Positions 1-8,750 of a DNA stretch of 64,000 nucleotides are shown here, piece after piece. The translations under genes were made by a program, and so were the position numbers. Location: NCBI RefSeq assembly GCF_017165765.1, contig NZ_JAFGZD010000021.1, positions 1 to 64,000 of the forward strand, given 5' to 3'. Under the pieces are notes generated by a model. The model did no database searches, was not told where the DNA came from, and worked only from the letters and a program-made list of their open reading frames with translations. Source of the stretch: Pseudomonas capsici (lineage in GTDB: Bacteria; Pseudomonadota; Gammaproteobacteria; Pseudomonadales; Pseudomonadaceae). Within the stretch, counting starts at the first letter, position 1, and the number at the start of each line of letters is the position of its first letter.

Positions 1-62
1 CCTTTGCAACTTCAACCACTTGCGCTTCGATCAACTTCGCGCTGCTCGTCAGCGGGAGGCGA

Positions 63-90
63 ATTCTACAGCACCCGAAGGCGGTGTCAA
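63..90 (-). promoter_or_regulatory. rrn promoter, downstream of a tandem pair
   Basis: On the minus strand a TTGACA -35 box and a TAGAAT -10 box are separated by 16 bp. A GC-rich discriminator (CGCCTCCCGC) follows, which is typical of stringently controlled rRNA promoters. tyrS is commonly followed by a ribosomal RNA operon in Pseudomonas, so the 16S gene should begin just beyond the left edge. The rRNA itself is not in the window. Confidence 0.75.
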
Positions 91-222
91 ACCCTTTCTC
101 GCACCGCTGTCGATCCAACCGCGACCAAAACCCTTCCAGACTGACTCAACGAACCGTTAAAAACTTGCAAACTATTGATTTACAAGTACTTTTCAGCTCC
201 GTCTGCGCCGGAAGTGGGGCGA

Positions 223-250
223 ATTATAGAGAGATTAAATCGCCCGTCAA
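223..250 (-). promoter_or_regulatory. rrn promoter, upstream of a tandem pair
   Basis: On the minus strand TTGACG and TATAAT are 16 bp apart, followed by a CGCCCC discriminator. It lies immediately downstream of tyrS and points off the left edge, in tandem with the promoter about 160 bp further on. Two tandem strong promoters with GC-rich discriminators fit an rRNA operon. The rest of the first 253 bases is untranslated leader. Confidence 0.7.
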
Positions 251-253
251 CCG

Positions 254-1465
254 TTAATTTGAACTTTCTTCCAAAACCAGGGTAATGCGCCCGAAAGCCT
301 TCTTACCCGCCTGGCAGACATGAGTCGCTCCGACCTTGAATACAAAGGCGCGATCCACAACCTCACCATCTATACGCACGCCGCCGGAAGCCAGCAGATC
401 ACGAGCGACCGCAGAGTTCTTCACCAGACCTGCCTTATTAAGGACGGCCGCGATGGGCATATCTTCAGGAGCACCGACCGAAATTTCCGGCAAATCGTCC
501 GGCAGCTCGCCATCCTTCATACGGTTACCCGCCGAACGATGTGCAGTTGCAGCCGCTTCTTCACCATGGAAACGAGCAACGATCTCTTCGGCAAGCTTGA
601 TCTTGATGTCACGCGGATTGGCACCCGCCTCACACGCCGCCTTGAATTCATTGATCTCTTCCATGGAGCGGAAGCTCAACAGTTCGAAGTAGCGCCACAT
701 CAAGGCATCGGGAATCGAAACCAGCTTGCTATAGATGACACCAGGAGCTTCCTGGATACCCACATAGTTACCCAGCGACTTGGACATCTTCTTGACGCCG
801 TCCAGACCTTCCAGCAAAGGCATGGTCAGAATGCATTGCGCTTCCTGGCCATATGAACGTTGCAGCTCACGCCCCATCAGCAGGTTGAATTTCTGGTCAG
901 TGCCGCCAAGTTCGACATCCGCACGCAGCGCGACCGAGTCATAGCCTTGCACCAGCGGGTACAGGAACTCATGAATGGCGATTGGCTGGCTGCCTTTATA
1001 GCGCTTGTCGAAATCATCACGCTCCAGCATCCGCGCAACGGTGTACTGCGAAGACAGGCGAATGAAGTCTGCCGGGCTGAGCTTGTCCATCCAGGTGGAG
1101 TTGAATGCAACTTCGGTCTTGGCCGGATCGAGAATCTTGAAGACCTGAGCCTTGTAAGTTTCGGCGTAATCCAGAACCTGCTCGCGCGTCAGCGGAGGAC
1201 GAGTTGCGCTCTTGCCGCTCGGGTCGCCGATCATTCCGGTGAAGTCGCCGATCAGGAAAATGACCTGATGCCCCAGATCCTGGAACTGACGAAGCTTGTT
1301 AATAAGGACGGTGTGTCCCAGATGCAGGTCCGGCGCAGTTGGATCGAAACCCGCCTTGATACGCAGCGGCTGACCGCGCTTGAGTTTGGCGACCAGTTCG
1401 GCCTCGACCAGGAGTTCATCCGCGCCACGCTTGATAAGCGCGAGCTGCTCTTCAACCGACTTCAT
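254..1465 (-). CDS. tyrS: tyrosyl-tRNA synthetase
   Basis: This cytoplasmic class I aminoacyl-tRNA synthetase charges tRNA-Tyr with tyrosine. The 403-residue product carries the HLGH signature near residues 48-51 and the KMSKS loop at 226-230. A C-terminal S4-like RNA-binding segment lies around residues 340-400. The length fits the TyrZ-type subfamily of pseudomonads. The reading frame continues 16 codons further upstream, but the ATG at MKSVEEQLALIK matches the usual start. It is divergent from the murein peptidase gene, and the rrn promoters follow immediately downstream, as in other Pseudomonas genomes. Confidence 0.95.
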   Translation of the reverse strand: MKSVEEQLALIKRGADELLVEAELVAKLKRGQPLRIKAGFDPTAPDLHLGHTVLINKLRQFQDLGHQVIFLIGDFTGMIGDPSGKSATRPPLTREQVLDYAETYKAQVFKILDPAKTEVAFNSTWMDKLSPADFIRLSSQYTVARMLERDDFDKRYKGSQPIAIHEFLYPLVQGYDSVALRADVELGGTDQKFNLLMGRELQRSYGQEAQCILTMPLLEGLDGVKKMSKSLGNYVGIQEAPGVIYSKLVSIPDALMWRYFELLSFRSMEEINEFKAACEAGANPRDIKIKLAEEIVARFHGEEAAATAHRSAGNRMKDGELPDDLPEISVGAPEDMPIAAVLNKAGLVKNSAVARDLLASGGVRIDGEVVDRAFVFKVGATHVCQAGKKAFGRITLVLEESSN

Positions 1466-1667
1466 ATCAGCCCCCAATTTAAAGGGAACCAACCATACAA
1501 GATCAGAGCCCAATTACAAGTTTTTGCCCGGCACACGCCCACGAATCTGACACCGATACGTCAGCAGGGTTGCTTCGAGCCGGTTTTGGTTATATTTTAT
1601 ACAGTTATTTCATCTTCATCATGTCATTCATCTTTTCCATTTCACCTTTTTCAAAGTCAAATTACCT

Positions 1668-3083
1668 ATGATCGACACGCCACCGCCTAAAGCGCCTCCG
1701 CTTTATCCGAAGAGTCACCTGCTCGCTGCCAGCGGCATCGCCGCCCTGCTGAGCCTGGCACTCCTGGTATTTCCTTCCAGCGAAGTTGAAGCAAAACGGA
1801 CAAACCTGGTTCTCGATCTGGAAGCACCCGATCAGAACGCACAGAATCAAGACGCTCAGCAAGCCGTTCAAGCCACACCTGACAGCACTGTTTCTCCATT
1901 TGCCCAGATCGACAACGGCGAAGATCAGACTCAGGAAAACGCATCAGCTCAGCAAACCCCGGCGACCGATATAAAGAGCCCGTATCACAAGGAAGTTGTG
2001 GTCTCGAAGGGCGACACCCTGTCGACACTGTTTGAAAAGGTAGGACTGCCTGCCACGACCGTGCATGAGGTCATGGCCAGCGACAAACAGGCCAAGCAGT
2101 TCAGCAAGTTGCAGGACGGCCAGGTTCTACAGTTCGAACTGACCCCTGACGGCCAGCTCAAGCAACTGCACAGCAAACTCAGCGAACTGGAGACCATCAG
2201 CCTCTCCAGGACGGACGCCGGTTTCACGTTCGGCCGTGAAGTCAGCAAGCCTACCGTACGTGAAACCTATGCTCACGCCGTCATAAACAGCTCCCTGTCC
2301 CAGTCGGCACAGCGTGCAGGCCTCTCCCACAGCATGACCATGGACATGGCCAATATCTTTGGCTACGACATCGACTTCGCTCAGGACATCCGCAAGGGCG
2401 ACGAATTCGATGTGGTTTATGAGCAGAAAGTCATCAATGGCAAGACCGTAGGCACCGGCAATATCCTGTCCGCACGCTTCACCAACCGCGGCAAGACCTA
2501 CACCGCCATTCGCTACACCAACAAGCAAGGCAATACCAATTATTACACCGCTGACGGCAACAGCATGCGCAAGGCCTTCATCCGCACTCCGGTGGACTTC
2601 GCACGTATCAGCTCGATGTTTTCCCTGGGCCGCAAGCACCCGATCCTGAACAAGATCCGTGCTCACAAGGGCGTCGACTATGCTGCGCCACGCGGTACAC
2701 CCATCAAGGCAACCGGTGACGGCAAGGTCATCCTGGCCGGGCGGCGCGGCGGATACGGCAACACCGTCATCATTCAGCACGGCGAGACTTACCGTACGCT
2801 GTACGGACACATGCAAGGCTTCGCCAAAGGCGTACAAACCGGCGGCAGCGTCAAGCAAGGTCAGGTGATCGGCTATATTGGAACAACCGGCTTGTCGACA
2901 GGCCCGCACTTGCACTATGAATTCCAGGTCAATGGCGTGCACGTCGATCCACTGGGTCAGAAACTTCCGATGGCGGACCCGATCGCCAAATCCGAAAAAC
3001 AGCGGTTCATGCAGCAAAGCCAACCGTTGATGGCGCGCATGGACCATGACAAGGCCACCACGCTGGCCTCCAATAAAAGGTAA
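1668..3083 (+). CDS. M23 family murein endopeptidase (MepM/OapA-like)
   Basis: This is a predicted zinc metallopeptidase that cleaves peptidoglycan cross-links in the periplasm. The 471-residue protein has an N-terminal hydrophobic anchor (about residues 20-36), an acidic low-complexity linker, a LysM/OapA-like segment (about 107-170), and a C-terminal M23 domain. The metal ligands are visible in HKGVD (His333, Asp337) and HLHYEF (414-416). It is divergent from tyrS, and anmK starts 3 bp after its stop, so the two probably form a cell-wall turnover operon. The domain calls are clear. The exact physiological substrate is inferred from the family. Confidence 0.88.
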   Translation: MIDTPPPKAPPLYPKSHLLAASGIAALLSLALLVFPSSEVEAKRTNLVLDLEAPDQNAQNQDAQQAVQATPDSTVSPFAQIDNGEDQTQENASAQQTPATDIKSPYHKEVVVSKGDTLSTLFEKVGLPATTVHEVMASDKQAKQFSKLQDGQVLQFELTPDGQLKQLHSKLSELETISLSRTDAGFTFGREVSKPTVRETYAHAVINSSLSQSAQRAGLSHSMTMDMANIFGYDIDFAQDIRKGDEFDVVYEQKVINGKTVGTGNILSARFTNRGKTYTAIRYTNKQGNTNYYTADGNSMRKAFIRTPVDFARISSMFSLGRKHPILNKIRAHKGVDYAAPRGTPIKATGDGKVILAGRRGGYGNTVIIQHGETYRTLYGHMQGFAKGVQTGGSVKQGQVIGYIGTTGLSTGPHLHYEFQVNGVHVDPLGQKLPMADPIAKSEKQRFMQQSQPLMARMDHDKATTLASNKR

Positions 3084-3086
3084 TCC

Positions 3087-4181
3087 ATGGCCTTCTTCTA
3101 TATAGGTGTGATGTCCGGCAGCAGCCTCGATGGGATAGATATCGCCCTATTGGAGCAGGATGACCGTCCAAGGCTTCTGGCAACTCATTACATTCCGATG
3201 CCGGAAGATCTGTATACCGAACTGCTCGGCCTGTGCTCCAGCGGCGCAGATGAACTGGCACGTGCCGCCATTGCCGAGCAGAAGTGGGTAAAGCTGGTAG
3301 CACAAGGCGTAGCGACCCTGCTGCAAGAGCAGAACATGGTTGCAGGTCAGATACGTGCCATCGGCAGTCACGGGCAGACCATCCGTCATGAGCCGGGACG
3401 TGGCTTCAGCATTCAGATCGGCAACCCTGCCCTGCTTGCCGAGCTGACCGAAATTACCGTGGTCAGCGACTTCCGTCGTCGCGATATCGCAGCAGGCGGC
3501 CAGGGTGCGCCACTGGTGCCGGCGTTCCATGAAGCGCTGTTCGACGACAACAAGGACCGTCGTGCCGTGTTGAACATCGGCGGCTTCAGCAACCTGAGCA
3601 TCATCGAATCGGACCGCCCTGTTTCCGGCTTCGATTGTGGACCGGGCAACGTGCTGCTGGATGCCTGGATTCAGTCGCAGCGTCATCAGAGTTTCGACAG
3701 GGATGGCGCATGGGCTGCCAGTGGCCAGGTCGATCCTGCGCTGCTCAAGGGATTGCTGAGCGATCAGTTCTTCCTGACCAAAGGTCCGAAGAGCACCGGT
3801 CGTGAAGTCTTCAACCTGGGCTGGCTGCATCATCACCTGTTCCAGTTGCCAACCATCGCGCCGGAGAACGTACAGGCCACCCTGCTTGAGCTGACCGCAT
3901 TGACGATTACAGAATCTCTGCAAGCGGCGCAATCAAGCACTACAGAGCTTCTGGTGTGCGGCGGCGGAGCCCATAACGTGGCGCTGATGGACAGACTGGC
4001 AGCGCTGTTGCCTGAAACGAAAGTCAGCAGCACGGCAAAATTCGGTGTAGACCCGGACTGGGTCGAAGCGATGGCGTTTGCCTGGCTGGCGCATTGCTGC
4101 CTGGAAAGCGTACCGGCCAACCGGCCAACCGTGACCGGGGCCAGAGGGCTGCGAGTCCTGGGCGCCATCTATCCCGCCTGA
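3087..4181 (+). CDS. anmK: anhydro-N-acetylmuramic acid kinase
   Basis: This enzyme phosphorylates and opens the 1,6-anhydro ring of anhydroMurNAc recovered from peptidoglycan turnover, giving MurNAc-6-phosphate for recycling. The 364-residue length is normal for the family. The N-terminal motif GVMSGSSLDGID (from residue 7) and the GFDCGPGN segment mark the sugar-kinase fold. It sits directly downstream of the M23 murein peptidase with almost no gap, which fits shared expression for wall degradation and salvage. A strong bidirectional terminator follows. Confidence 0.95.
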   Translation: MAFFYIGVMSGSSLDGIDIALLEQDDRPRLLATHYIPMPEDLYTELLGLCSSGADELARAAIAEQKWVKLVAQGVATLLQEQNMVAGQIRAIGSHGQTIRHEPGRGFSIQIGNPALLAELTEITVVSDFRRRDIAAGGQGAPLVPAFHEALFDDNKDRRAVLNIGGFSNLSIIESDRPVSGFDCGPGNVLLDAWIQSQRHQSFDRDGAWAASGQVDPALLKGLLSDQFFLTKGPKSTGREVFNLGWLHHHLFQLPTIAPENVQATLLELTALTITESLQAAQSSTTELLVCGGGAHNVALMDRLAALLPETKVSSTAKFGVDPDWVEAMAFAWLAHCCLESVPANRPTVTGARGLRVLGAIYPA

Positions 4182-4194
4182 CCTGAGCCACAAC

Positions 4195-4226
4195 GAAAAA
4201 CGCCGCGCATATGCGCGGCGTTTTCG
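4195..4226. terminator. bidirectional intrinsic terminator between anmK and erpA
   Basis: A perfect GC-rich palindrome (CGCCGCGCAT/ATGCGCGGCG) is flanked by an A-run on one side and TTTT on the other. It can therefore stop transcription from both convergent genes. Confidence 0.9.
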
Positions 4227-4238
4227 TATGGAGCACGA

Positions 4239-4589
4239 TCAGATGGAGAACGAAGAACCGCAACCACAGGTGGTAGAAGCGTTCGGGTTCTTGATCACGA
4301 AACGCGAACCTTCGAGACCTTCCTGATAGTCCACTTCCGCGCCCGCCAGATACTGGAAGCTCATCGGATCGACAACCAGGCTGACGCCTTCGCGCTCGAC
4401 GACGGTGTCGTCATCCGCCACATCTTCATCGAAAGTGAAACCGTACTGGAAACCGGAGCAACCACCGCCGGTTACGAAAACCCGCAGTTTCAGGCGATCA
4501 TTGCCTTCTTCATCGACCAGGGTTTTCACCTTGTGCGCGGCTCCTGGGGTGAACTCCAGAGCTGTAGGAGTAAAGGATTCGACGCTCAT
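4239..4589 (-). CDS. erpA: iron-sulfur cluster insertion protein ErpA
   Basis: This is an A-type carrier that delivers Fe-S clusters to apoproteins. In enterobacteria the known clients include IspG and respiratory enzymes. The 116-residue protein has the three conserved cysteines of the HesB/IscA family: Cys44 in GGGCSGF, and Cys108 and Cys110 in the C-terminal CGCGSSFSI. It is convergent with anmK and shares its terminator. ErpA is favoured over IscA because the gene is not near an isc operon and the TTCGCGSSFSI ending is characteristic. Confidence 0.92.
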   Translation of the reverse strand: MSVESFTPTALEFTPGAAHKVKTLVDEEGNDRLKLRVFVTGGGCSGFQYGFTFDEDVADDDTVVEREGVSLVVDPMSFQYLAGAEVDYQEGLEGSRFVIKNPNASTTCGCGSSFSI

Positions 4590-4715
4590 GTCAGATATCT
4601 CCCGGCGTTAAGCCGTCATAATGCGTAATGACGGACATTATCCGCTTCTCCTAGAAAACTGGTCAACTATTGAAGTGAAGAGCAGCGGCAAGCGGTCAAG
4701 CTACAAGCCGCAAGT

Positions 4716-4753
4716 GCTTGTAGCTTGTAGCTTGTAGCTTGTAGCTTGTAGCT
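4716..4753. repeat. tandem heptamer repeat (GCTTGTA)x5
   Basis: Five perfect copies of GCTTGTA plus a partial sixth sit between erpA and argC and run into the argC stop codon. An inverted copy (CAAGCTACAAG) lies about 20 bp upstream, so the RNA can fold into a hairpin. Similar AGCTTGTAGCTTG strings are common between genes in pseudomonads. A terminator or REP-like role is possible. Confidence 0.8.
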
Positions 4754-5787
4754 CAAGGCATCATGCCGGCATGCGACAGGCCGGCACGTTCGTCCAGACC
4801 GAACATGATGTTCAGGTTCTGTACTGCCTGACCCGACGCGCCCTTGACCAGGTTGTCGATAACCGACAGCACAACGACAAGATCGCCACCCTGCGGACGA
4901 TGCACCGCAATACGGCAGACGTTCGCACCACGCACGCTGCGGGTTTCCGGATGGCTGCCGGCCGGCATGACATCCACGAAAGGTTCGTCGGCATAGCGCT
5001 TCTCGAACAGGGCCTGCAGGTCTACCGATTTGTCGGCAACGGTTGCGTACAGCGTGGAGTGGATGCCGCGAATCATCGGTGTCAGGTGCGGCACGAAGGT
5101 CAGGCCGACATCGCCGCCTGCTGCACGACGCAGCCCCTGGCTGATTTCCGGCAGGTGACGATGGCCTTTGACTGCATAAGCCTTGAAGCTTTCATTGGCT
5201 TCGGAGTACAGCGAACCCAGGCTCAGACCGCGACCGGCGCCACTGACACCCGACTTGCAGTCGGCAATCAGGCGGGAGTTATCGGCAAGACCTGCTTCCA
5301 GCAAAGGCAGGAAACCCAGCTGAGTTGCGGTTGGGTAACAACCCGGCACCGCAATCAGGCGGGCATTTCTGATTTGCTCGCGGTTGACCTCAGGCAAACC
5401 GTATACGGCATCCTTGAGCAACTCAGGCGCGCCGTGAGGCTGACCGTACCACTTGGCCCATTCAACCGGATCCTGGAGGCGGAAGTCTGCGGAGAGGTCG
5501 ATAACCCGGGTGCCTGCAGCGAGCAGCTCGCCCGCCAGAGCATGAGCGACACCGTGAGGCGTGGCGAAGAACACGACGTCGCATGCGCCGAGCGTCTTGA
5601 CGTCCGGCACGCTGAAAGCCAGACCATCGTAATGGCCTCGCAGGTTGGGGTACATGTCGGCTACTGCAAGGCCGGCCTCCGAGCGAGAGGTAATAACGAC
5701 CACTTCTGCTTGCGGATGCTGTGCCAACAGACGCAGCAGCTCGACCCCGGTGTAACCCGTGCCGCCGACGATACCGACCTTGACCAT
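4753..5787 (-). CDS. argC: N-acetyl-gamma-glutamyl-phosphate reductase
   Basis: This is the third step of arginine biosynthesis: NADPH-dependent reduction of N-acetylglutamyl-5-phosphate to the semialdehyde. The 344-residue product has the nucleotide-binding GGTGYTG motif at residues 8-14 and the catalytic cysteine Cys150 in AVPGCYPTA. The length is typical of the non-fused bacterial enzyme. It stands alone, divergent from hemJ, with the heptamer repeat at its 3' end. Confidence 0.95.
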   Translation of the reverse strand: MVKVGIVGGTGYTGVELLRLLAQHPQAEVVVITSRSEAGLAVADMYPNLRGHYDGLAFSVPDVKTLGACDVVFFATPHGVAHALAGELLAAGTRVIDLSADFRLQDPVEWAKWYGQPHGAPELLKDAVYGLPEVNREQIRNARLIAVPGCYPTATQLGFLPLLEAGLADNSRLIADCKSGVSGAGRGLSLGSLYSEANESFKAYAVKGHRHLPEISQGLRRAAGGDVGLTFVPHLTPMIRGIHSTLYATVADKSVDLQALFEKRYADEPFVDVMPAGSHPETRSVRGANVCRIAVHRPQGGDLVVVLSVIDNLVKGASGQAVQNLNIMFGLDERAGLSHAGMMP

Positions 5788-5920
5788 AACCTGCCCTCAA
5801 CGAAACAACTGGAAAGCCGTCGATGATATGAGCCTATGGCCTCTGCGACAACCGACAACGTGACGTATGACCGCGCAACCCACTACTATTTGTCCACCGT
5901 GAACCTGGGGATAACCGAAA

Positions 5921-6349
5921 ATGCTCTTTTTATGGGTCAAAGCGCTTCACATCGTATCGATGGTCTGCTGGTTTGCAGGTCTGTTCTATCTGCCGAGGCT
6001 GTTCGTCTACCACTCACTGAGCGAAGACACGATCAGCAAGGAACGCTTCAGCGTGATGGAGCGCAAGCTGTACCGAGGCATCATGGGGCCTGCCATGATT
6101 GCCACACTGATTTTCGGTGGCTGGCTGGTCAGCTTCAGTCCGTCAGGGTATTTCAGCCAGGGCTGGATGCATGCAAAGCTGACGCTGGTTGTCCTGCTGA
6201 TCGGTTACCACCACATGTGCGGCGCGCAGGTGAAACGCTTCGCACGAGGTGAAAATGGCCGCAGCCATGTGTTTTACCGCTGGTTCAATGAAGTCCCTGT
6301 AGTGATACTGCTGGCTGTTGTCATTCTGGTCGTCGTCAAACCGTTCTGA
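5921..6349 (+). CDS. hemJ: HemJ-type protoporphyrinogen IX oxidase
   Basis: This is a 142-residue integral membrane protein with about four transmembrane helices. The conserved N-terminal block KALHIVSMVCWFAGLFYLPR includes the family histidine His10. The HemJ (UPF0093) family oxidises protoporphyrinogen IX to protoporphyrin IX in haem synthesis and binds haem itself. The gene is divergent from argC. The family call is firm. The reaction is assigned from the family. Confidence 0.85.
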   Translation: MLFLWVKALHIVSMVCWFAGLFYLPRLFVYHSLSEDTISKERFSVMERKLYRGIMGPAMIATLIFGGWLVSFSPSGYFSQGWMHAKLTLVVLLIGYHHMCGAQVKRFARGENGRSHVFYRWFNEVPVVILLAVVILVVVKPF

Positions 6350-6425
6350 TCCCTATCGGGCAGCCACGCCATGATCCATAGTGACTGCCCGCGCTGCACC
6401 TTATACCGAGACAAGGAAGCCCTTG

Positions 6426-7331
6426 ATGGCCGATACCCACTTCAAGATCATGTTTGAAGGGCAATTGCGTAATGGCGTTGAGCTGGAAACAGCAAAACTC
6501 AACCTGGCCCAGTTGTTCAAGAGTGAAACCTCGGCAGTAGAGAGACTGTTCAACGGCAATCCTGTATCCCTCAAGCGCGGGCTGACTCAGGCCGATGCCC
6601 AGAGATATATCCAGGCGCTCAATGACGCTGGCGTCGAAGCACGCATTGAGCCCGACCCGGCAATCAGCCTGAGTCTGGATGAAGTCAGCGAGTCCAGACC
6701 CTATCGCACGCCTGCAGAGCCCGAGCCAGCCCCCTCGCCCTATGCGCCTCCCAAGGCAGCCGTCACACCCGACCTGCCCGCCTATTCGCCGCTCAAGGTG
6801 TTCAGCGTTGAAGGCCGCATAGGTCGCTTGCGCTATCTGGCCTGGAGCCTGGTGCTGGTAGTCGCGGGCCTTGCGACCATGGGTGTCTGCGTTGCGGTGA
6901 TGAGCGTTTCACTGGTGGGCGGTGGACTGTTGAGCACTGTAGCCGTCGCTGCATTCTTTGTCCTGAGCGTGCAGATGGGGGTTCAACGCCTGCACGATGC
7001 AGGCTGGAGCGGCTGGCTCCTGCTGCTTAACCTGGCTCCCTTCATAGGCGGTATCTTTCCCTTCCTGATGATGATCGTACCGGGTACTGGAGGCCCCAAT
7101 AAATATGGTGCGCCACCGCCTCCGAATTCGAGGTCCGTGAAAGTGCTGGCCTGCCTATGGATTGTCTTCATCAGCCTGATCCTCTCGATCGTGCTCAACA
7201 ATGGTCTCGATATCGTGAAAAACGAACTCGAAACCACGGCCAGCGAATACGAACAGTCCCTGCCCTATGATGACGATTCATACAGCGATGAAGCCCAGCC
7301 TGCCCCATCGGTATCCGGACAAAGGCTTTAA
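6426..7331 (+). CDS. DUF805 membrane protein
   Basis: This is a 301-residue protein of unknown function. Residues 1-100 are soluble, beginning MADTHFKIMFEGQLRNG, and contain a repeated 'distance/ramp'-like segment seen in other DUF805 proteins. A proline-rich linker follows, then the DUF805 membrane domain from about residue 120 (VEGRIGRLRYLAWSLVL) with three to four hydrophobic helices. The C-terminal tail is acidic. The ATG at MADTHF is chosen because the upstream codons lack family character. Neighbours do not suggest a role. Confidence 0.75.
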   Translation: MADTHFKIMFEGQLRNGVELETAKLNLAQLFKSETSAVERLFNGNPVSLKRGLTQADAQRYIQALNDAGVEARIEPDPAISLSLDEVSESRPYRTPAEPEPAPSPYAPPKAAVTPDLPAYSPLKVFSVEGRIGRLRYLAWSLVLVVAGLATMGVCVAVMSVSLVGGGLLSTVAVAAFFVLSVQMGVQRLHDAGWSGWLLLLNLAPFIGGIFPFLMMIVPGTGGPNKYGAPPPPNSRSVKVLACLWIVFISLILSIVLNNGLDIVKNELETTASEYEQSLPYDDDSYSDEAQPAPSVSGQRL

Positions 7332-7406
7332 ACAGCCAGTCAGCAATACGTTGCTCATGAGCCGGTCCGCGAAATACCGGTTGCAATACGTTCAATGGAG
7401 AAATGC

Positions 7407-8183
7407 ATGACCCGTTACGCCCTGATAACAGGCGCTTCCAGCGGTATCGGCCTGGCCATGGCCGAAGCCCTGGCTCGTCGCGGGCACAATCTGCTGCTGG
7501 TTGCCCGCCATCGCGACCGCCTGGAAAGCATCGCTATCGAGCTGACCCAACGCTTTGGTGTGGAGGTACTGTTTCGTGCGTGCGATCTGGGTGAGCCGCT
7601 GCGTCTTTCGGGCTTCCTTCTGGAGCTGGAAGATGGCGACCATCAGATTGACCTGCTGGTCAATTGCGCCGGCATCGGGACGTGCGGCCCGTTTCTGGCC
7701 CAGGAATGGGCTGCCGAGCAAGACCTCATCGACCTGAATATTCTCGCCCTCACTCGCCTGTGCCATACCGTTGGCAACCTGATGGCGCTGCAGGGCGGCG
7801 GGCAGATTCTCAATGTAGCCTCGGTGGCTGCCTTCCAGCCCGGGCCATGGATGAGCACTTATTACGCAAGCAAGGCTTACGTGCTGCACTTTTCCGAAGG
7901 CTTGCGCGAAGAGGTAAGGAAAAACGGGGTAAAAGTATCGGTCCTGTGTCCCGGTCCGACCCGTACGCCGTTCTTTCGCACGGCTCAGCTCAAGGTGAAT
8001 GACGAGAAGATGATGACCCCCGAAGAGGTGGCACTGTATACCGTGCGCGCGCTGGCAAAAAACAAGGCTGTTATCATCCCCCGGCTGCGCAACCGGTTAT
8101 GGGCCTTCAGCCCGCGACTGGGCTCGCGCTGGCTGGTTCGTCAAATCAGCGGCTATATCAACAAGGCCTGCTGCCCACGCTGA
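7407..8183 (+). CDS. short-chain dehydrogenase/reductase
   Basis: This is a classical SDR of 258 residues. The Rossmann dinucleotide motif TGASSGIG is at 8-15, NCAG at about 86-89, and the catalytic residues are Ser139 and the YxxxK pair Tyr152/Lys156. The second ATG was chosen because GGAG lies 6 bp upstream of it. Its layout resembles the DltE/YqjQ-type SDRs of unknown substrate. NAD(P)H-dependent oxidoreductase activity is assigned from the family, and the substrate is unknown. Confidence 0.85.
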   Translation: MTRYALITGASSGIGLAMAEALARRGHNLLLVARHRDRLESIAIELTQRFGVEVLFRACDLGEPLRLSGFLLELEDGDHQIDLLVNCAGIGTCGPFLAQEWAAEQDLIDLNILALTRLCHTVGNLMALQGGGQILNVASVAAFQPGPWMSTYYASKAYVLHFSEGLREEVRKNGVKVSVLCPGPTRTPFFRTAQLKVNDEKMMTPEEVALYTVRALAKNKAVIIPRLRNRLWAFSPRLGSRWLVRQISGYINKACCPR

Positions 8184-8275
8184 GTGACAAATAATTATCG
8201 CTCGGTAAACTCGACCTCATTGGTACCGGCCAGTCGACCGGCCATGACCCATCCACCCAAAAGGAGCAAACGGCT

Positions 8276-8614
8276 GTGGATACTTTGTTTACCAGGATCA
8301 TCAACCGGGAAATCCCGGCCAATATCATCTACGAAGACGATCAGGTACTGGCTTTCCACGATATCGCCCCTCAGGCGCCCGTACACTTTCTGGTCATCCC
8401 GAAAAAGCCCATTCGCACCCTCAATGACCTGACCGAAGAAGACAAGGGGCTGGCTGGCCATATTCTTTTCACGGCCCAGCGTCTGGCAAGGGAACAGGGC
8501 TGCGAAGAAGGTTTCCGCGTCGTCATGAACTGCAATGAGCTGGGTGGACAGACCGTCTATCACATTCACATGCATGTTCTGGGCAAGCGCCAGATGAACT
8601 GGCCGCCGGGCTGA
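8276..8614 (+). CDS. HIT-family nucleotide hydrolase (HinT-like)
   Basis: This is a 112-residue histidine triad protein with the signature HIHMH at residues 96-100 and the C-terminal GKRQMNWPPG tail typical of the HinT branch. HinT enzymes hydrolyse purine nucleoside phosphoramidates such as AMP-lysine. Translation probably starts at GTG (VDTLFTRI), with AGGAG about 10 bp upstream. It stands alone between the SDR gene and coq7, all on the same strand. Confidence 0.92.
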   Translation: MDTLFTRIINREIPANIIYEDDQVLAFHDIAPQAPVHFLVIPKKPIRTLNDLTEEDKGLAGHILFTAQRLAREQGCEEGFRVVMNCNELGGQTVYHIHMHVLGKRQMNWPPG

Positions 8615-8750
8615 GTCCGTATTTTCAATAGCTTGCATCCTGTCGGGGCCGCGAGTGCTCTGTTCAGGGGGTTCGACAGGATGATGCAGCTCAAGCCTGG
8701 CCGCTCCGATTGGGGTAAACTGGCCAGCATGGACCTATCCGGAGGTGCCC

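Noticed and set aside
4716..4753. CRISPR array
   Set aside because: Units are 7 bp with no spacers and no cas genes anywhere in the window.
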